A stretch of 64,000 nucleotides of DNA from Brevibacterium rongguiense (GCF_009857845.1 NZ_WWEQ01000003.1:1-64000), one strand, 5' to 3'; shown: positions 25,607 to 34,833, counted from the stretch's first letter. Program-made: numbers and translations. The notes: a model not told the origin generated them from the sequence alone.

Positions 25607-27375
25607 GCCGCACCGCACCCGCGCCCGTCCTGGAGCTGTCCGACCTCACGGTGGCCTACCCAGCGGCCCCCGCTCCCGCAGTCGACGGTGCTGCGCTCAC
25701 CGCCCGGCCGGGCCGCACCGTGGCGCTCGTGGGGGAGTCCGGCTCCGGCAAGTCCAGCCTGGCGGCCGCCGCCGCGGGACTCTCGGTCCCCGGCGCCCGT
25801 GTGCGGGCCGCCGTCCACACCGTGGGCGGCGTCGACATGCGCGGCGCCGGGCAGCGGGCTTGGCGCGCGGTGCACGGCTCGGTGCTGGGGTTCGTGCCCC
25901 AGGACGCGGGCACCGGGCTCAACCCGGTGCGCTCCGTGGCCGGCCAGCTCGCCCACACGCTGCGCACCCGCGGCGCCCGGCGCCGCGAGGCCGCGGAGCG
26001 GGCCGCCGAGGCGCTGGCCGGCGTCGGCCTCGAACCGCGCCTGCACGGGCGGCGCCGGCCGCACGAGCTCTCCGGCGGCCAGCGCCAGCGCATCCTCCTC
26101 GCACTCGCCCTGGCCGGCGAGCCGCGGCTCGTCATCGCCGACGAGCCCACCTCCGCCCTCGACGTCACGGTCCAGCGCCAGGTCCTCGACCTGCTGGCCG
26201 AGCGGACCGCGCGCGCCGGGGCGGCCCTCGTCCTCATCACCCACGACCTGGGGGTCGCGGCCGATCGCGCCGATGACGTCCTCGTCATGTCCGGCGGCCG
26301 CATCGTCGAGGCCGGGACCGCCGCGCAGGTGCTGGAATCCCCACGCGAGCCCTACACGCGCCGGCTGCTCGCGGCGGCGCCCGGCCTCGATGCGCCCCGG
26401 CTCATCGCCGCCCCGCGCGGCGGGCCGGCGCAGCCCCAGGAACCGCCGGTGCTGCGCGCCGCAGGCCTCGTGCGCGACTTCGCCCACGGCGGTGGGAGCG
26501 TGCGCGCCGTCGACGGGGTGTCCCTCGAGCTGCCGCGCGGGCGCACACTGGGCATCGTCGGCGAATCCGGCTCCGGCAAGTCCACGACGGCCCGCCTGCT
26601 GGTGGGCCTCGAACCCGCGGACGCGGGAGAGATCGAGCTGCTCGGCGCCCCCGTCACCGGGCGCCGGGCCGAGGCGGTGCGCCTGGCCCGCCGGGTGCGC
26701 TTCGTCCACCAGGATCCCAGCGCCTCGCTCGATCCGCGCCGCAGCGCCGGCGACTCGATCGCCGAGCCGCTCGCGGGCTTCGGAATCGGCACGCGCGCCG
26801 AGCGCCCGGCGCGCGTGCGCGCACTCCTCGAGCGCGTCGCACTGCCCGCCGACGCAGCCCGGCGGAGGCCGGGGGAGCTCTCCGGCGGCCAGCGGCAGCG
26901 GGTGGCGATCGCCCGTGCCCTCGCCGTCGACCCGGAGGTGGTCGTCCTCGACGAGCCCGTCTCCGCCCTCGACGTCTCCGTCCAGGCGCAGATCCTCGAG
27001 CTCCTCGCCGGACTGCAGCGCGAACTCGGGCTCTCCTACGTCTTCATCAGCCACGACCTGGCGGTGGTGCGCCAGATCGCCCACGACGTCCTCGTCATGG
27101 CCCAGGGGCGGGTCGTCGACGCCGGCCCCACCGAGGAGGTCTTCGCCGCGCCCACCGCGCCCACGACCCGCGCGCTGCTCGCCGCCGTGCCCGGCCGCGC
27201 CCAACGACCCCCGTCCGCTGGACCCGCCACGGCCGCCGGGGCGGCCCCGCCGGGCGCTCCCGCGTCGGGGCCGCCCGCCGCCGGCCGCTCGCACCTCGTC
27301 CCGTCGCACCCCGACCGCAGTCCCGACCCTTCGCAACCGCCCAGCCGCACCGCAGCACAGATCGGAGCACGATGA
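25603..27375 (+). CDS. fused dual ABC ATPase (DppD-DppF type)
   Basis: 590 residues with two complete nucleotide-binding domains. First half: Walker A GESGSGKS (about residue 46), signature SGGQRQR, Walker B LVIADEPT. Second half: Walker A GESGSGKS (about residue 320), Q-loop HQDPSASLDPRRS, signature SGGQRQR, Walker B VVVLDEPV, H-loop ISHD. One chain therefore serves both permeases, unlike the split pair at 14.2-15.8 kb. A disordered Pro/Ala-rich tail of about 60 residues ends the protein. ATGA overlap upstream and downstream. Confidence 0.94.
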   Translation: MSRTAPAPVLELSDLTVAYPAAPAPAVDGAALTARPGRTVALVGESGSGKSSLAAAAAGLSVPGARVRAAVHTVGGVDMRGAGQRAWRAVHGSVLGFVPQDAGTGLNPVRSVAGQLAHTLRTRGARRREAAERAAEALAGVGLEPRLHGRRRPHELSGGQRQRILLALALAGEPRLVIADEPTSALDVTVQRQVLDLLAERTARAGAALVLITHDLGVAADRADDVLVMSGGRIVEAGTAAQVLESPREPYTRRLLAAAPGLDAPRLIAAPRGGPAQPQEPPVLRAAGLVRDFAHGGGSVRAVDGVSLELPRGRTLGIVGESGSGKSTTARLLVGLEPADAGEIELLGAPVTGRRAEAVRLARRVRFVHQDPSASLDPRRSAGDSIAEPLAGFGIGTRAERPARVRALLERVALPADAARRRPGELSGGQRQRVAIARALAVDPEVVVLDEPVSALDVSVQAQILELLAGLQRELGLSYVFISHDLAVVRQIAHDVLVMAQGRVVDAGPTEEVFAAPTAPTTRALLAAVPGRAQRPPSAGPATAAGAAPPGAPASGPPAAGRSHLVPSHPDRSPDPSQPPSRTAAQIGAR

Positions 27376-28751
27376 CACAGCGCCAGGTCCACCTCGCCGC
27401 CCACTTCCCGGGCGTGAACAACACGACCGCCTGGTCCGACCCGCAGGCCGGGTCGAACATCGCGATCGACAGCTTCACCCACCTCGCCCGCACCGCCGAG
27501 CGCGGCCTCTTCGACTTCTTCTTCCTGGCCGAGGGCCTGCGCCTGCGCGAGCACAAGGGGGAGATCTTCGACCTCGACGTCGTCGGCCGGCCGGAGACCG
27601 TGACCGTCCTCGCCACCCTCGCCCAGGCCACCGAGCGCATCGGCCTGGCAGGCACGCTCAGCGCCACCTTCAACGAGCCCTACGACTTGGCGCGCAAGCT
27701 CGCCACGCTCGACCACGCGTCAGCCGGCCGGGCCGCGTGGAACGTGGTGACGACCTCCGATGCGTTCACCGGCGAGAACTTCCGCCGCGGGGGGTTCCTC
27801 GCCCACGCGGACCGCTACCTGCGCGCGGAGTCCTTCATCTCCGCTGCGCGCACCCTGTGGGAGGCGGGCACAGACTCCGCCGGGGGCGACTTCGCCTACC
27901 GCTCCGACTTCTTCGACATCGCCGGGCACTGGCCCCTGCCGCGCTCGCGGCAGGTCCACCCGGTCGTCTTCCAGGCGGGGGACTCGCCCGCAGGCCGGGA
28001 CTTCGCGGCCGGCAGCGCCGACGTCATCTTCACCCGCCACTCCTCGCTGGCCGACGGCCAGGCCTTCGTCGCTGACATCGACGAGCGCCTGCGCGGCTAC
28101 GGCCGGGATCCGGAGTCGCTCAAGGTCTTCCCGGGCGTCACCTTCGCGCTCGGCGACACGGACGCCGAGGCGCGGGAGGCCTCCGCGCACATCCGCCGCC
28201 AGCAGGTGTCCGGGCCCGGTGCCATCGCGTTCCTCGAGCAGACGTGGGGCCGCGACCTCACGGCCTATGATCCCGACGGCCCGCTGCCCGACATCGAGCC
28301 CGACTTCGACAACGAGGGCCTCGCCCGCGGCCGCGTGCGCCATATCAAGGACCCGCGTCCCACAGTGGAGAAGTGGCGCGCCCTCGCCGAGGCCAAACGC
28401 CTGTCGATCCGCGAGCTCGCCATCGAGGTCTCCGCCCGCCACTCGTTCGTGGGCTCCCCCGTGACGATCGCCGAGGAGATGAACCGCTTCGTCCAGGCCC
28501 GCGCGGCAGACGGCTTCATCCTCATCCCGCACCTGACCCCGGGCGGCCTCGACGCGTTCGTCGACCGGGTCGTCCCGGAGCTCCAGGAGCGCGGCGTCTA
28601 CCGCGACGACTACCCGGGGGATACGCTGCGCGCCAACCTGGGCCTGCCCGCGGCCCGGCCCGAGGCGGACTGGGAGGCGCAGCGGCGCACGGCCCGTGCC
28701 TCGGCGGCCCACGAGGATGGGCTGCCGCGCAAGGAGGGCGCCCGTGGCTGA
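27372..28751 (+). CDS. LLM-class flavin monooxygenase, NtaA/SnaA/DszA type
   Basis: 459 residues, the size of FMNH2-dependent monooxygenases of the nitrilotriacetate/DszA/SnaA branch of the luciferase-like family. Marks: N-terminal LAAHFPGVNNTTAW, FDFFFLAEGLRLREH, the LDHASAGRAAWNVVTT active-site block, ADRYLRAESFI, HPVVFQAGDSPAGRDFAAGSADVIF and a C-terminal GFILIPHLTPGGLDAFVDRVVPELQERG. The family needs reduced FMN from a partner reductase, which is encoded next. Members oxidise sulfur or nitrogen organic compounds; the exact substrate is not shown here. Confidence 0.93.
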   Translation: MTQRQVHLAAHFPGVNNTTAWSDPQAGSNIAIDSFTHLARTAERGLFDFFFLAEGLRLREHKGEIFDLDVVGRPETVTVLATLAQATERIGLAGTLSATFNEPYDLARKLATLDHASAGRAAWNVVTTSDAFTGENFRRGGFLAHADRYLRAESFISAARTLWEAGTDSAGGDFAYRSDFFDIAGHWPLPRSRQVHPVVFQAGDSPAGRDFAAGSADVIFTRHSSLADGQAFVADIDERLRGYGRDPESLKVFPGVTFALGDTDAEAREASAHIRRQQVSGPGAIAFLEQTWGRDLTAYDPDGPLPDIEPDFDNEGLARGRVRHIKDPRPTVEKWRALAEAKRLSIRELAIEVSARHSFVGSPVTIAEEMNRFVQARAADGFILIPHLTPGGLDAFVDRVVPELQERGVYRDDYPGDTLRANLGLPAARPEADWEAQRRTARASAAHEDGLPRKEGARG

Positions 28752-29334
28752 GGTCCTCATCATCTCCGGCAGCCCCGCCGCGCCGTCGAGCACGGACGCA
28801 CTGCTCGAGCACGCGGGCGCGCACCTGGCGGCCACCGGCCACAGCGGCTCGCTGCTGCGGGCGCGCGAGCTGCCCGGCGAGGCGCTGCTCGCCGGCGACA
28901 CCGCCCACCCGCAGCTCGCCGCCGCCCTGGACCGGGTGGCAGGCGCGGACGCCGTCGTGCTGGGCTCGCCCGTCTACAAGGCCACGTACACCGGGCTGCT
29001 CAAGGCGTTCGTCGACCTGCTGCCCATGGACGCGTTCGCGGGCAAGCCGGTGCTGCCGTTCCTCACCGGCGGCAGCCCCGCGCACGTGCTCGCGCTCGAC
29101 TACGGGCTCAAGCCGCTGGCCGTCACGCTGGGCGCCACCCACGTGGCGGACGGCCGCTTCGTGCTCTCCGCCGCCATCGACAAGCACGTGGACCCGGACG
29201 CCGGCGGCCCCACGCTCACCGATCCGAAGGTCGCCGACGACATCCACGCCGCGCTCGCGGCCTTCGAAGCCGAACTCGACCTGCGCGCCCCCGCCGCCCG
29301 GCTGGCGCGCCGCCACCAGGAGGCAGCCTCATGA
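28744..29334 (+). CDS. NADPH-dependent FMN reductase (SsuE/MsuE type)
   Basis: 196 residues from the GTG at 28744, which gives the normal start VAEVLIISGSPAAPSS; longer frames upstream overlap the monooxygenase. Flavodoxin-like fold: phosphate loop SGSPAAPSSTDALL, VVLGSPVYKATYTGLLKAFVDLLP and the FLTGGSPAH loop. Supplies FMNH2 to the neighbouring monooxygenases. It overlaps the upstream gene by 8 nt. Confidence 0.92.
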   Translation: MAEVLIISGSPAAPSSTDALLEHAGAHLAATGHSGSLLRARELPGEALLAGDTAHPQLAAALDRVAGADAVVLGSPVYKATYTGLLKAFVDLLPMDAFAGKPVLPFLTGGSPAHVLALDYGLKPLAVTLGATHVADGRFVLSAAIDKHVDPDAGGPTLTDPKVADDIHAALAAFEAELDLRAPAARLARRHQEAAS

Positions 29335-30323
29335 CCGCACCCGCACAGCCGATGACCGCCGCGCCCAGCCCCGCTCGCCCGGTGCACGCGCCCGCCGCCG
29401 TGCGCATCCCCCTGGCCGCCGCGGCCGAGCCCGCCGCGCAACTGGCGCAGCTGCGCGAGGCAGCCCGGCGCCTCGAGGCTGCGGGGGTCACGTGGCTCGT
29501 CCTGGGCGATGACGGGCAGTCCGGCTTCGACGCCGTGACCGTCGCCGGGTGGCTCGCCCCGGCCACCGAGTCCATCGTGCTCGTCCCCGAGGCGCCCGTG
29601 ACCCACGCGGAGCCGTTCCACCTGGCAACCGCCACCGCGACGCTCGACCACGATTCGCGCGGCCGCGCGGGCTGGGCGCCGATCGCCCAGACGAGCGAGG
29701 CCGCGGCCCGGCTAGTGGGTCGGCGGCCCGCCGCGACCGCCGGCGCGGCGTGGGCCGAGGTGCCCGTGGTCGCCGAGGCGGTCACGGCGCTGTGGCACTC
29801 GTGGGAGCCCGATGCGATCGTCCGCGACGCGGCGACCGGCCGGTTCGTCGACCGCGAGCGGCTGCACTACGTGCGCTTCACCGGCACCGATTCCGTGGGC
29901 GAGGAGTTCACGATCACCGGCCCGTCGATCGTCCCGCGCCCCCCGCAGGGCACGCTCCCCACGCTCATCCGCGTGACCGGCCCGGAGACGGCCGAGGCCG
30001 CGGCACAGGCGGCGGACATCGTCGTGCTCGCCGAGGCGCCCGGCGCAGCCGGATGGGATGCCGCGCCCGCGGAGGACCGCACCGTCCTGCGGGCACTGCA
30101 CGCCCAGGAGCTGGACACCGCCGGGGCCGAGCTGTCCGAGGTACTCGTCGACGTCGCCGATGCGGCGGGCGCGCTGCGCCTGGCCGAGTGGCTGGGCAGT
30201 GCCGAGCGCGGCGGGAATGCCCCGGCCCAGGCAAGCGGGCGTGCCCCGGCCGAGGCAGGCGGGTCCGAGACGGAGCTCCAGAACGGCGAGCCCCGCAACG
30301 GAGAGCAGGGGACCCCGCGTTGA
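29331..30323 (+). CDS. short, divergent LLM-class monooxygenase paralogue
   Basis: 330 residues, clearly shorter than its operon partner. It keeps the luciferase-like outline (ARRLEAAGVTWLVLGDDG, HLATATATLDHDSRGRAGWAP, EAVTALWHSWEPDAIVRDA, HYVRFTGTDS, AADIVVLAEAPG) but lacks the long C-terminal barrel part and ends in a Gly/Glu-rich tail. It may be a second monooxygenase with another substrate or a non-catalytic partner subunit, as in bacterial luciferase beta. ATGA overlap with the FMN reductase. Confidence 0.8.
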   Translation: MTAPAQPMTAAPSPARPVHAPAAVRIPLAAAAEPAAQLAQLREAARRLEAAGVTWLVLGDDGQSGFDAVTVAGWLAPATESIVLVPEAPVTHAEPFHLATATATLDHDSRGRAGWAPIAQTSEAAARLVGRRPAATAGAAWAEVPVVAEAVTALWHSWEPDAIVRDAATGRFVDRERLHYVRFTGTDSVGEEFTITGPSIVPRPPQGTLPTLIRVTGPETAEAAAQAADIVVLAEAPGAAGWDAAPAEDRTVLRALHAQELDTAGAELSEVLVDVADAAGALRLAEWLGSAERGGNAPAQASGRAPAEAGGSETELQNGEPRNGEQGTPR

Positions 30324-32470
30324 GCGCTGCGCTCGCGCAGGCCCCTGCGCGCCTCGTGTTCGTGGGAGGCGGGCCCAAGACGACGGGCCTGCTGCTCGCC
30401 CTGGCCGCCCTGGGCCGGGCGGATCGCGGTGCGCTGCCCACCCGCCTGCGCATCGATGTCGTCGAGCCCTGCGAGCCGGGGGCGGGCAGGATCTGGCGCC
30501 GCGACCAGGACCCCAACCTGTGGATGAACTCGCTGGCCGAGGACGTGACGATCTTCGCCGACGACACGCTCGAGCCCGCGCCCGTCCCGGGCCCCAGCCT
30601 GCACGAGTGGGCCGGGGGCACGCTGTCCGCCGGGGAGTTCGCCCCGCGCCGCAGGCAGGGCGACTACCTCACCGCGGCGTTCGACGCTGCGGTGGCCGCG
30701 CTTCCGGACGGGCTGAGCGTGCGCGTCCACCGCGGCACGGCCGCGCAGGTCCGCAGGGCACCGGGCGGGCGGCAGGAGGTCACGGTCGAATCTGCCCACC
30801 CCGGTCAGGAGGGAGGCCAGGGCAGGCCGCTGCGCCTGAGCGCGGATGCCCTCGTGCTCGCCCAGGGCTTCGTGGAGGTCGAGCCCGACGCCGCCACGAC
30901 GGCACTCCAGCGCGCGGCGCGCGCCCGCGGCCTGACCTACGTGGCACCGGGTTACACCGCTGACGTGGACCTTCGCGTGCTGCCCGCGGGCGCCGATGTG
31001 CTGGTGCGCGGGATGGGCCTTGCCTTCATCGACGCGCTCATGATGCTCACCGCCGGGCGCGGTGGCACGTTCTCCCGGGGTGCGGACGGCCGCCTGTCCT
31101 ACGCCCCGAGCGGCCGCGAGCCCATCCTGTGGGCCGGTTCCCGGCGGGGCGTGCCCTACCGGCCCAAGCTCGGCTACCGGCCGGAGGGGATGCGCCTGGC
31201 ACCGCCGCGCTACATCGGCGCCCAGCTGCTCGAGGCGCTGCGCGGGGAGGACGGCTTCGTCAGCGTCGAGGGCTCCGCGCTGCCGCTGCTCGAGGCGGAG
31301 ATGGCCGCCGCGCACTACATCGAACTCGCCGGCCGCCACCCCGAGCGGGTGAGCGCGAGCGCCGACGACTTCACGGCGCTCATCGATCGGCAGGTTGCGG
31401 CGCTGGTCGCCGGCGATGCCGCCGCGCGGCGCGCCGCGCAGGAGGCACTGGACGCCCTGGTCGAGCGGGCGGTTGCCCAGCCGGCCGACCGATTCGACCT
31501 GGGCGCCCTCGATCGCCCGCTGGACGGTGTGCGCACCGATTCCGCCGCCGCCCTGGGGGAGGCCATCGCGGACCATATCGAGGCCGAGCTCGCGCGCGCG
31601 GCGGACCCGCACTTCTCACAGGACTCCGCGGTCTTCCACGCGCTCGTCTCCGGGTACTTCGCGCTGCGCGAGCACGTCAGCTCGGGGATCTTCACCCCCG
31701 AGGACCGCATCCGCAGCTTCGACGGTCGGCTGCACGGGCTCTTCTCCTTCCTGGCCTCGGGGCCGCCGCCCGAGCGGCTCGAGGCGCTGCTCGCGCTGGT
31801 GCGGGCGGGCATCGTCCGCTTCGTCGGGCCGGACATGAGCGTCGAGGTGGGCGACGGCGCATTCGTCGCCCGCTCCAGCGGCCACGGCGAGGCGCTGCGC
31901 GCGCCCGCCCTCCTCGAGGCCCGGCTGGCGCCCGTGAGCGCGGCGCGCGCGGCCGACCCGCTGCTGCGCGGCCTCCTCGCGGAGGGCTCCCTGCTCCTCG
32001 AGGCAGGCGCCGGGCACGCGGCGAAGTTCGTCACCGCCCCGAGCGGGCGCGCTATCGGGGGCGATGGCCGGCCGGTGCCCGACCTCTTCCTCGTGGGCCC
32101 GTCCGTGGCGGGGTCCGTGGGCGAGGCGTTCGCGCGGCCGGGCACGAACTCGCGCGTCTTCCGCGACAACGCCCGGCTGGCGAGGGAGATCGCCGGGCAG
32201 CTGGCTCAGCCCGGTGCGCGCACGGGCGACGCAGGGGGCGCCGGTACCGGTGACGCCGGGGCTGAAGCGGCCGGCGACGATGCGGCCGGTGGTGACGCCG
32301 AACAGGCCGGCACCGAACCACACGGCACCGAACCGCGCGATACCGAACACGCCTGCGCCGAACCGCGCGGCGCCGAAACGGGCCGGGCCGCGAGCGCGGC
32401 TGCACGCCCGGCCGGGCGCGCCCGGCGGCGGGTGCGGGCGCTCAGCCGGTCGGCGCCTCGGCCGCGGTGA
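30320..32470 (+). CDS. FAD/NAD(P)-binding protein (FAD_NAD_binding_9-like)
   Basis: 716 residues. The start is a TTG at 30320 overlapping the upstream stop (TTGA); it directly precedes the conserved LVFVGGGPKTTGLLLALAAL dinucleotide fold. Further marks: RIWRRDQDPNLWMNS, ALVLAQGF, VRGMGLAFIDALMMLT, and a C-terminal LFLVGPSVAGSVGEAFARPGTNSRVFRDNARLA. This family is poorly characterised; members occur with flavin monooxygenases and siderophore genes. The last 70 residues are low complexity with a degenerate GTEPHGTEPRDTE repeat and are not conserved-looking. The 3' end overlaps the convergent glutaminase gene by 29 nt. Confidence 0.85.
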   Translation: MSAALAQAPARLVFVGGGPKTTGLLLALAALGRADRGALPTRLRIDVVEPCEPGAGRIWRRDQDPNLWMNSLAEDVTIFADDTLEPAPVPGPSLHEWAGGTLSAGEFAPRRRQGDYLTAAFDAAVAALPDGLSVRVHRGTAAQVRRAPGGRQEVTVESAHPGQEGGQGRPLRLSADALVLAQGFVEVEPDAATTALQRAARARGLTYVAPGYTADVDLRVLPAGADVLVRGMGLAFIDALMMLTAGRGGTFSRGADGRLSYAPSGREPILWAGSRRGVPYRPKLGYRPEGMRLAPPRYIGAQLLEALRGEDGFVSVEGSALPLLEAEMAAAHYIELAGRHPERVSASADDFTALIDRQVAALVAGDAAARRAAQEALDALVERAVAQPADRFDLGALDRPLDGVRTDSAAALGEAIADHIEAELARAADPHFSQDSAVFHALVSGYFALREHVSSGIFTPEDRIRSFDGRLHGLFSFLASGPPPERLEALLALVRAGIVRFVGPDMSVEVGDGAFVARSSGHGEALRAPALLEARLAPVSAARAADPLLRGLLAEGSLLLEAGAGHAAKFVTAPSGRAIGGDGRPVPDLFLVGPSVAGSVGEAFARPGTNSRVFRDNARLAREIAGQLAQPGARTGDAGGAGTGDAGAEAAGDDAAGGDAEQAGTEPHGTEPRDTEHACAEPRGAETGRAASAAARPAGRARRRVRALSRSAPRPR

Positions 32471-33727
32471 GCGCGCCCCGCGGGCGGGAATCGAGTCGGC
32501 GCAGGCCGGTGACCTGATCCTCGCCGGCTGTCAGGCGCTGGTGGGGGTCGACGATGACGATCCCGTGGCCTTCGGCCGTGAGGCTGCGCATGCCCGTGAG
32601 CAGCATCTTCGCCCCCGCCTGGGCGATCGAGGGCACGAGCGTGAGGTCGATGATGACGTCGTCGCTGCCCGGCGGGATCTGGGCGAACCGGCGCAGGGCC
32701 ATCTCGGCCGTGGGGAAGTCGAGGACGCCCTGGAGGGCGACGAGCTTCGAGCCGTCGGCGTGCGGCAGTGCTGGCCGATCGCATTGATCGTGGGCGCGGG
32801 GATGGCCATCATGTGCATGCCCATGTCCTTGCTCATCTGCTCGAAGGCCTGGACACCGCGCACCGAGTTGCCGAACGCGTCGAGGCGCGGGGAGAACGTG
32901 CCGATGCCCACCTGTCCGGGCAACGCGCCCAGGATCCCTCCGGACACCCCGGACTTGGCGGGAATGCCCACGTGGGAGAGCCAGTCGCCGGCCGCGTCGT
33001 ACATGCCGCAGCTCGTCATGACGGCCATGACCTGCTGGGCGATCTCCGGGCTGACGACGCGCTCCTGGGTGAGCGGGTTCACCCCGCCGCGTGCCAGCGT
33101 CATGCCCATGACGGACAGGTCGTGGACCGTCACCCGCACCGCGCACTGGCGGGTGTAGCCCAGCACCACGTCGTCCGGGTCGTCCTCGATCTTGCCCGCG
33201 GCGCGCATGAGGGCGGCCAGCGCCAGGTTGCGCCAGGCGTCCTCGAGCTCGGAGGCGCAGGCGCCCTCGTCCACCGTGAGCTCGCGCCCGGCGAACTGGG
33301 AGAGGCCCTCGACGATGAGGGCGGAGCGCTGGGCCGCGGAGGCATCGGGCCCGCCGATGAGCGCGTGCGTGGTGAGCGCCCCGATGTTGATCATGGGGTT
33401 CTCCGGCCGGCCCGTGTGCTCGTCGAGGGAGATCTCGTTGAACGCATCGCCGGAGGGCTCCACGTCCACGGCGGCGTTGACGGCCTCGAAGCCGCGGTCG
33501 CGCAGCGCCAGCGCGTAGGCGAAGGGCTTCGAGATCGACTGGATGGTGAATTCGCGCAGCGCATCGCCGGCGGAGTACTGCGTGCCGTCGGGGGTGCACA
33601 GGGCGATCGCGAAGGGCTCCGGGTCGGCCTCTGCAAGCTCGCGGATGTAGTCCGCCCGCTCACCCGAGCGGTTGTCGAGGCAGCACTCGTAGATGTCGTC
33701 GAGGTAGGTGGTGACGGGGGTCTGCAT
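32442..33727 (-). pseudogene. glsA: glutaminase with C-terminal STAS domain, frameshifted
   Basis: Hydrolyses glutamine to glutamate. The ATG at 33727 has AGGAGG upstream. The glutaminase domain (to about 32775) is intact: TIQSISKPFAYALALRD with the Ser-x-x-Lys pair, GRPENPMINIGA, GYTRQCAVRVTVHDLSVMG and KSGVSGGILGALPG. After NAIGQ the frame is lost: the STAS domain (KLVALQGVLDF, FAQIPPGSDDVIIDLTLVPS, GIVIVDPHQRL) continues in another frame to a TGA at 32442. One missing base at about 32765-32775 explains it. Without the shift the protein would be about 428 residues, as in related glutaminase-STAS proteins. True mutation or sequence error cannot be told apart here. Confidence 0.85.
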
Positions 33728-33820
33728 GGTTGCTGCCTCCTGGGATCGGGTGCCTGTTTCGGTCGTGGATGCGGGTGGGTCTCAGAGGCGCGCTCTGGTC
33801 TTGGCAGTGCGCTGCTGGGC

Positions 33821-34732
33821 TCAGGCGCGCGCCGGCTGGGGCGCGGCCGCCTGCACCCCGGCGGCGGCCAGGGCCGCGAGCAGGCGCCGGCGGATCTCCT
33901 GCGCCCGCACGCTCAGCGCCTCCTGGCGGCGCTTGTATTCCGCCTTGCCCGCGGCGGTCTCGATGCGCACGGGCTCGAGCCCCCAGTCGTGCAGATCGTA
34001 GGGGGAGGCCTCCATGTCGAGGCGGCGGATGTCGACGGCCAGGTCGAATGCGTCGAGCACCGTCTCCGAGGCGACGATCGGCTCGAGCTTCATCGCCCAC
34101 TTGTACAGGTCCATGCCGGCGTGGAGGCAGCCGGGCTGCTCGTTGGCGACCATCCCGGTGCGCGTGGGCTGCAGCGTGTTGAGCGGGCGGGCGGGCTCGG
34201 TGAAGAAGCGGAACGCATCGAAGTGGGAGCACTGCACGCGGTGGCCCTCGACCACCGCGTCCGTCTGCGCACGGCTCAGCCGCAGCGGCACCTGCCCGTG
34301 CCGGCGGTCGTCGTCGGACTGACGGTAGACCATGGCCCACTCGTGGAGCCCGAAGCAGCCGAACGTCGCCTCCCGGTGCAGGGTGGCGGTGAGCAGGCCC
34401 GCGATGAAGCGGGCGCCGTCGCCGCGCTGGGCGCGCCACTGCTCAAGGTCTACGGCCGCGGTCTGCTGCTCCTCGTCGAGTGCGTACCAGCGCCGGGCGA
34501 ATTCCGCGCGGTCCGGCCCGTCGCCGAGGCGCACGCGGACACCCGCTCCCGGGTGCCAACGTGCCAGCTTGCCGGGGGAGAAGGGGTAGTAGGTGAACAG
34601 GAAGTCCTCGACGGGGTGCGCCTCGCCGCGCTGACGGCGCGCGCGGTGTGCTGCGGTGCGCTGGTCGGCGCGCTGCGCGTGCCGGTCGCGGGCGGCGTGC
34701 CACGCGGCGGCGGGCAGCGGTGCAATGTCCAT
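33821..34732 (-). CDS. conserved actinobacterial protein, often named 3-methyladenine DNA glycosylase
   Basis: 303 residues. I recognise the pattern RARRQRGEAHPVEDFLFTYY, PGKLARWHPGAGV, TATLHREATFGCFGLHEWAMVYRQ, ETVLDAFDLAVDIRRLDMEASPYDL and GKAEYKRRQ as a conserved actinobacterial family that annotation pipelines call 3-methyladenine DNA glycosylase. It does not show the helix-hairpin-helix Gly/Pro-Asp motif of known glycosylases, so the name is not proven. CACACT lies 6 nt before the ATG. Upstream of glutaminase on the same strand, 93 bp apart. Confidence 0.7.
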   Translation of the reverse strand: MDIAPLPAAAWHAARDRHAQRADQRTAAHRARRQRGEAHPVEDFLFTYYPFSPGKLARWHPGAGVRVRLGDGPDRAEFARRWYALDEEQQTAAVDLEQWRAQRGDGARFIAGLLTATLHREATFGCFGLHEWAMVYRQSDDDRRHGQVPLRLSRAQTDAVVEGHRVQCSHFDAFRFFTEPARPLNTLQPTRTGMVANEQPGCLHAGMDLYKWAMKLEPIVASETVLDAFDLAVDIRRLDMEASPYDLHDWGLEPVRIETAAGKAEYKRRQEALSVRAQEIRRRLLAALAAAGVQAAAPQPARA

Positions 34733-34738
34733 GGCACC

Positions 34739-34744
34739 AGTGTG
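34739..34744 (-). promoter_or_regulatory. -10-like hexamer CACACT (leaderless) before the gene at 34732
   Basis: CACACT on the minus strand, then 6 nt, then the ATG. First base differs from the TA consensus, so weaker than the others. Confidence 0.35.
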
Positions 34745-34811
34745 CCTGAAGCCATTCGTTCCGATTGTCCGATGGCATCATGGAATTAGGAAAGAATTCA
34801 CATGAGTTGCC

Positions 34812-34817
34812 TAGGGT
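34812..34817 (+). promoter_or_regulatory. -10 hexamer TAGGGT of the first surface-protein gene
   Basis: TAGGGT is about 50 nt before the ATG at 34869. The expected start falls in the palindrome at 34820-34833. Confidence 0.45.
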
Positions 34818-34819
34818 GG

Positions 34820-34833
34820 GGTGCGATCGCACC
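34820..34833. promoter_or_regulatory. 14-bp perfect palindrome at the expected transcription start
   Basis: GGTGCGATCGCACC is self-complementary and lies 3 bp after the -10 hexamer, where a bound repressor would block the start of the surface-protein mRNA. Confidence 0.4.

Noticed and set aside
32760-32780. programmed frameshift in the glutaminase gene
   Set aside because: No slippery heptamer, stop codon or stimulatory hairpin is visible at the junction, and the neighbouring genes share the same kind of one-base loss.
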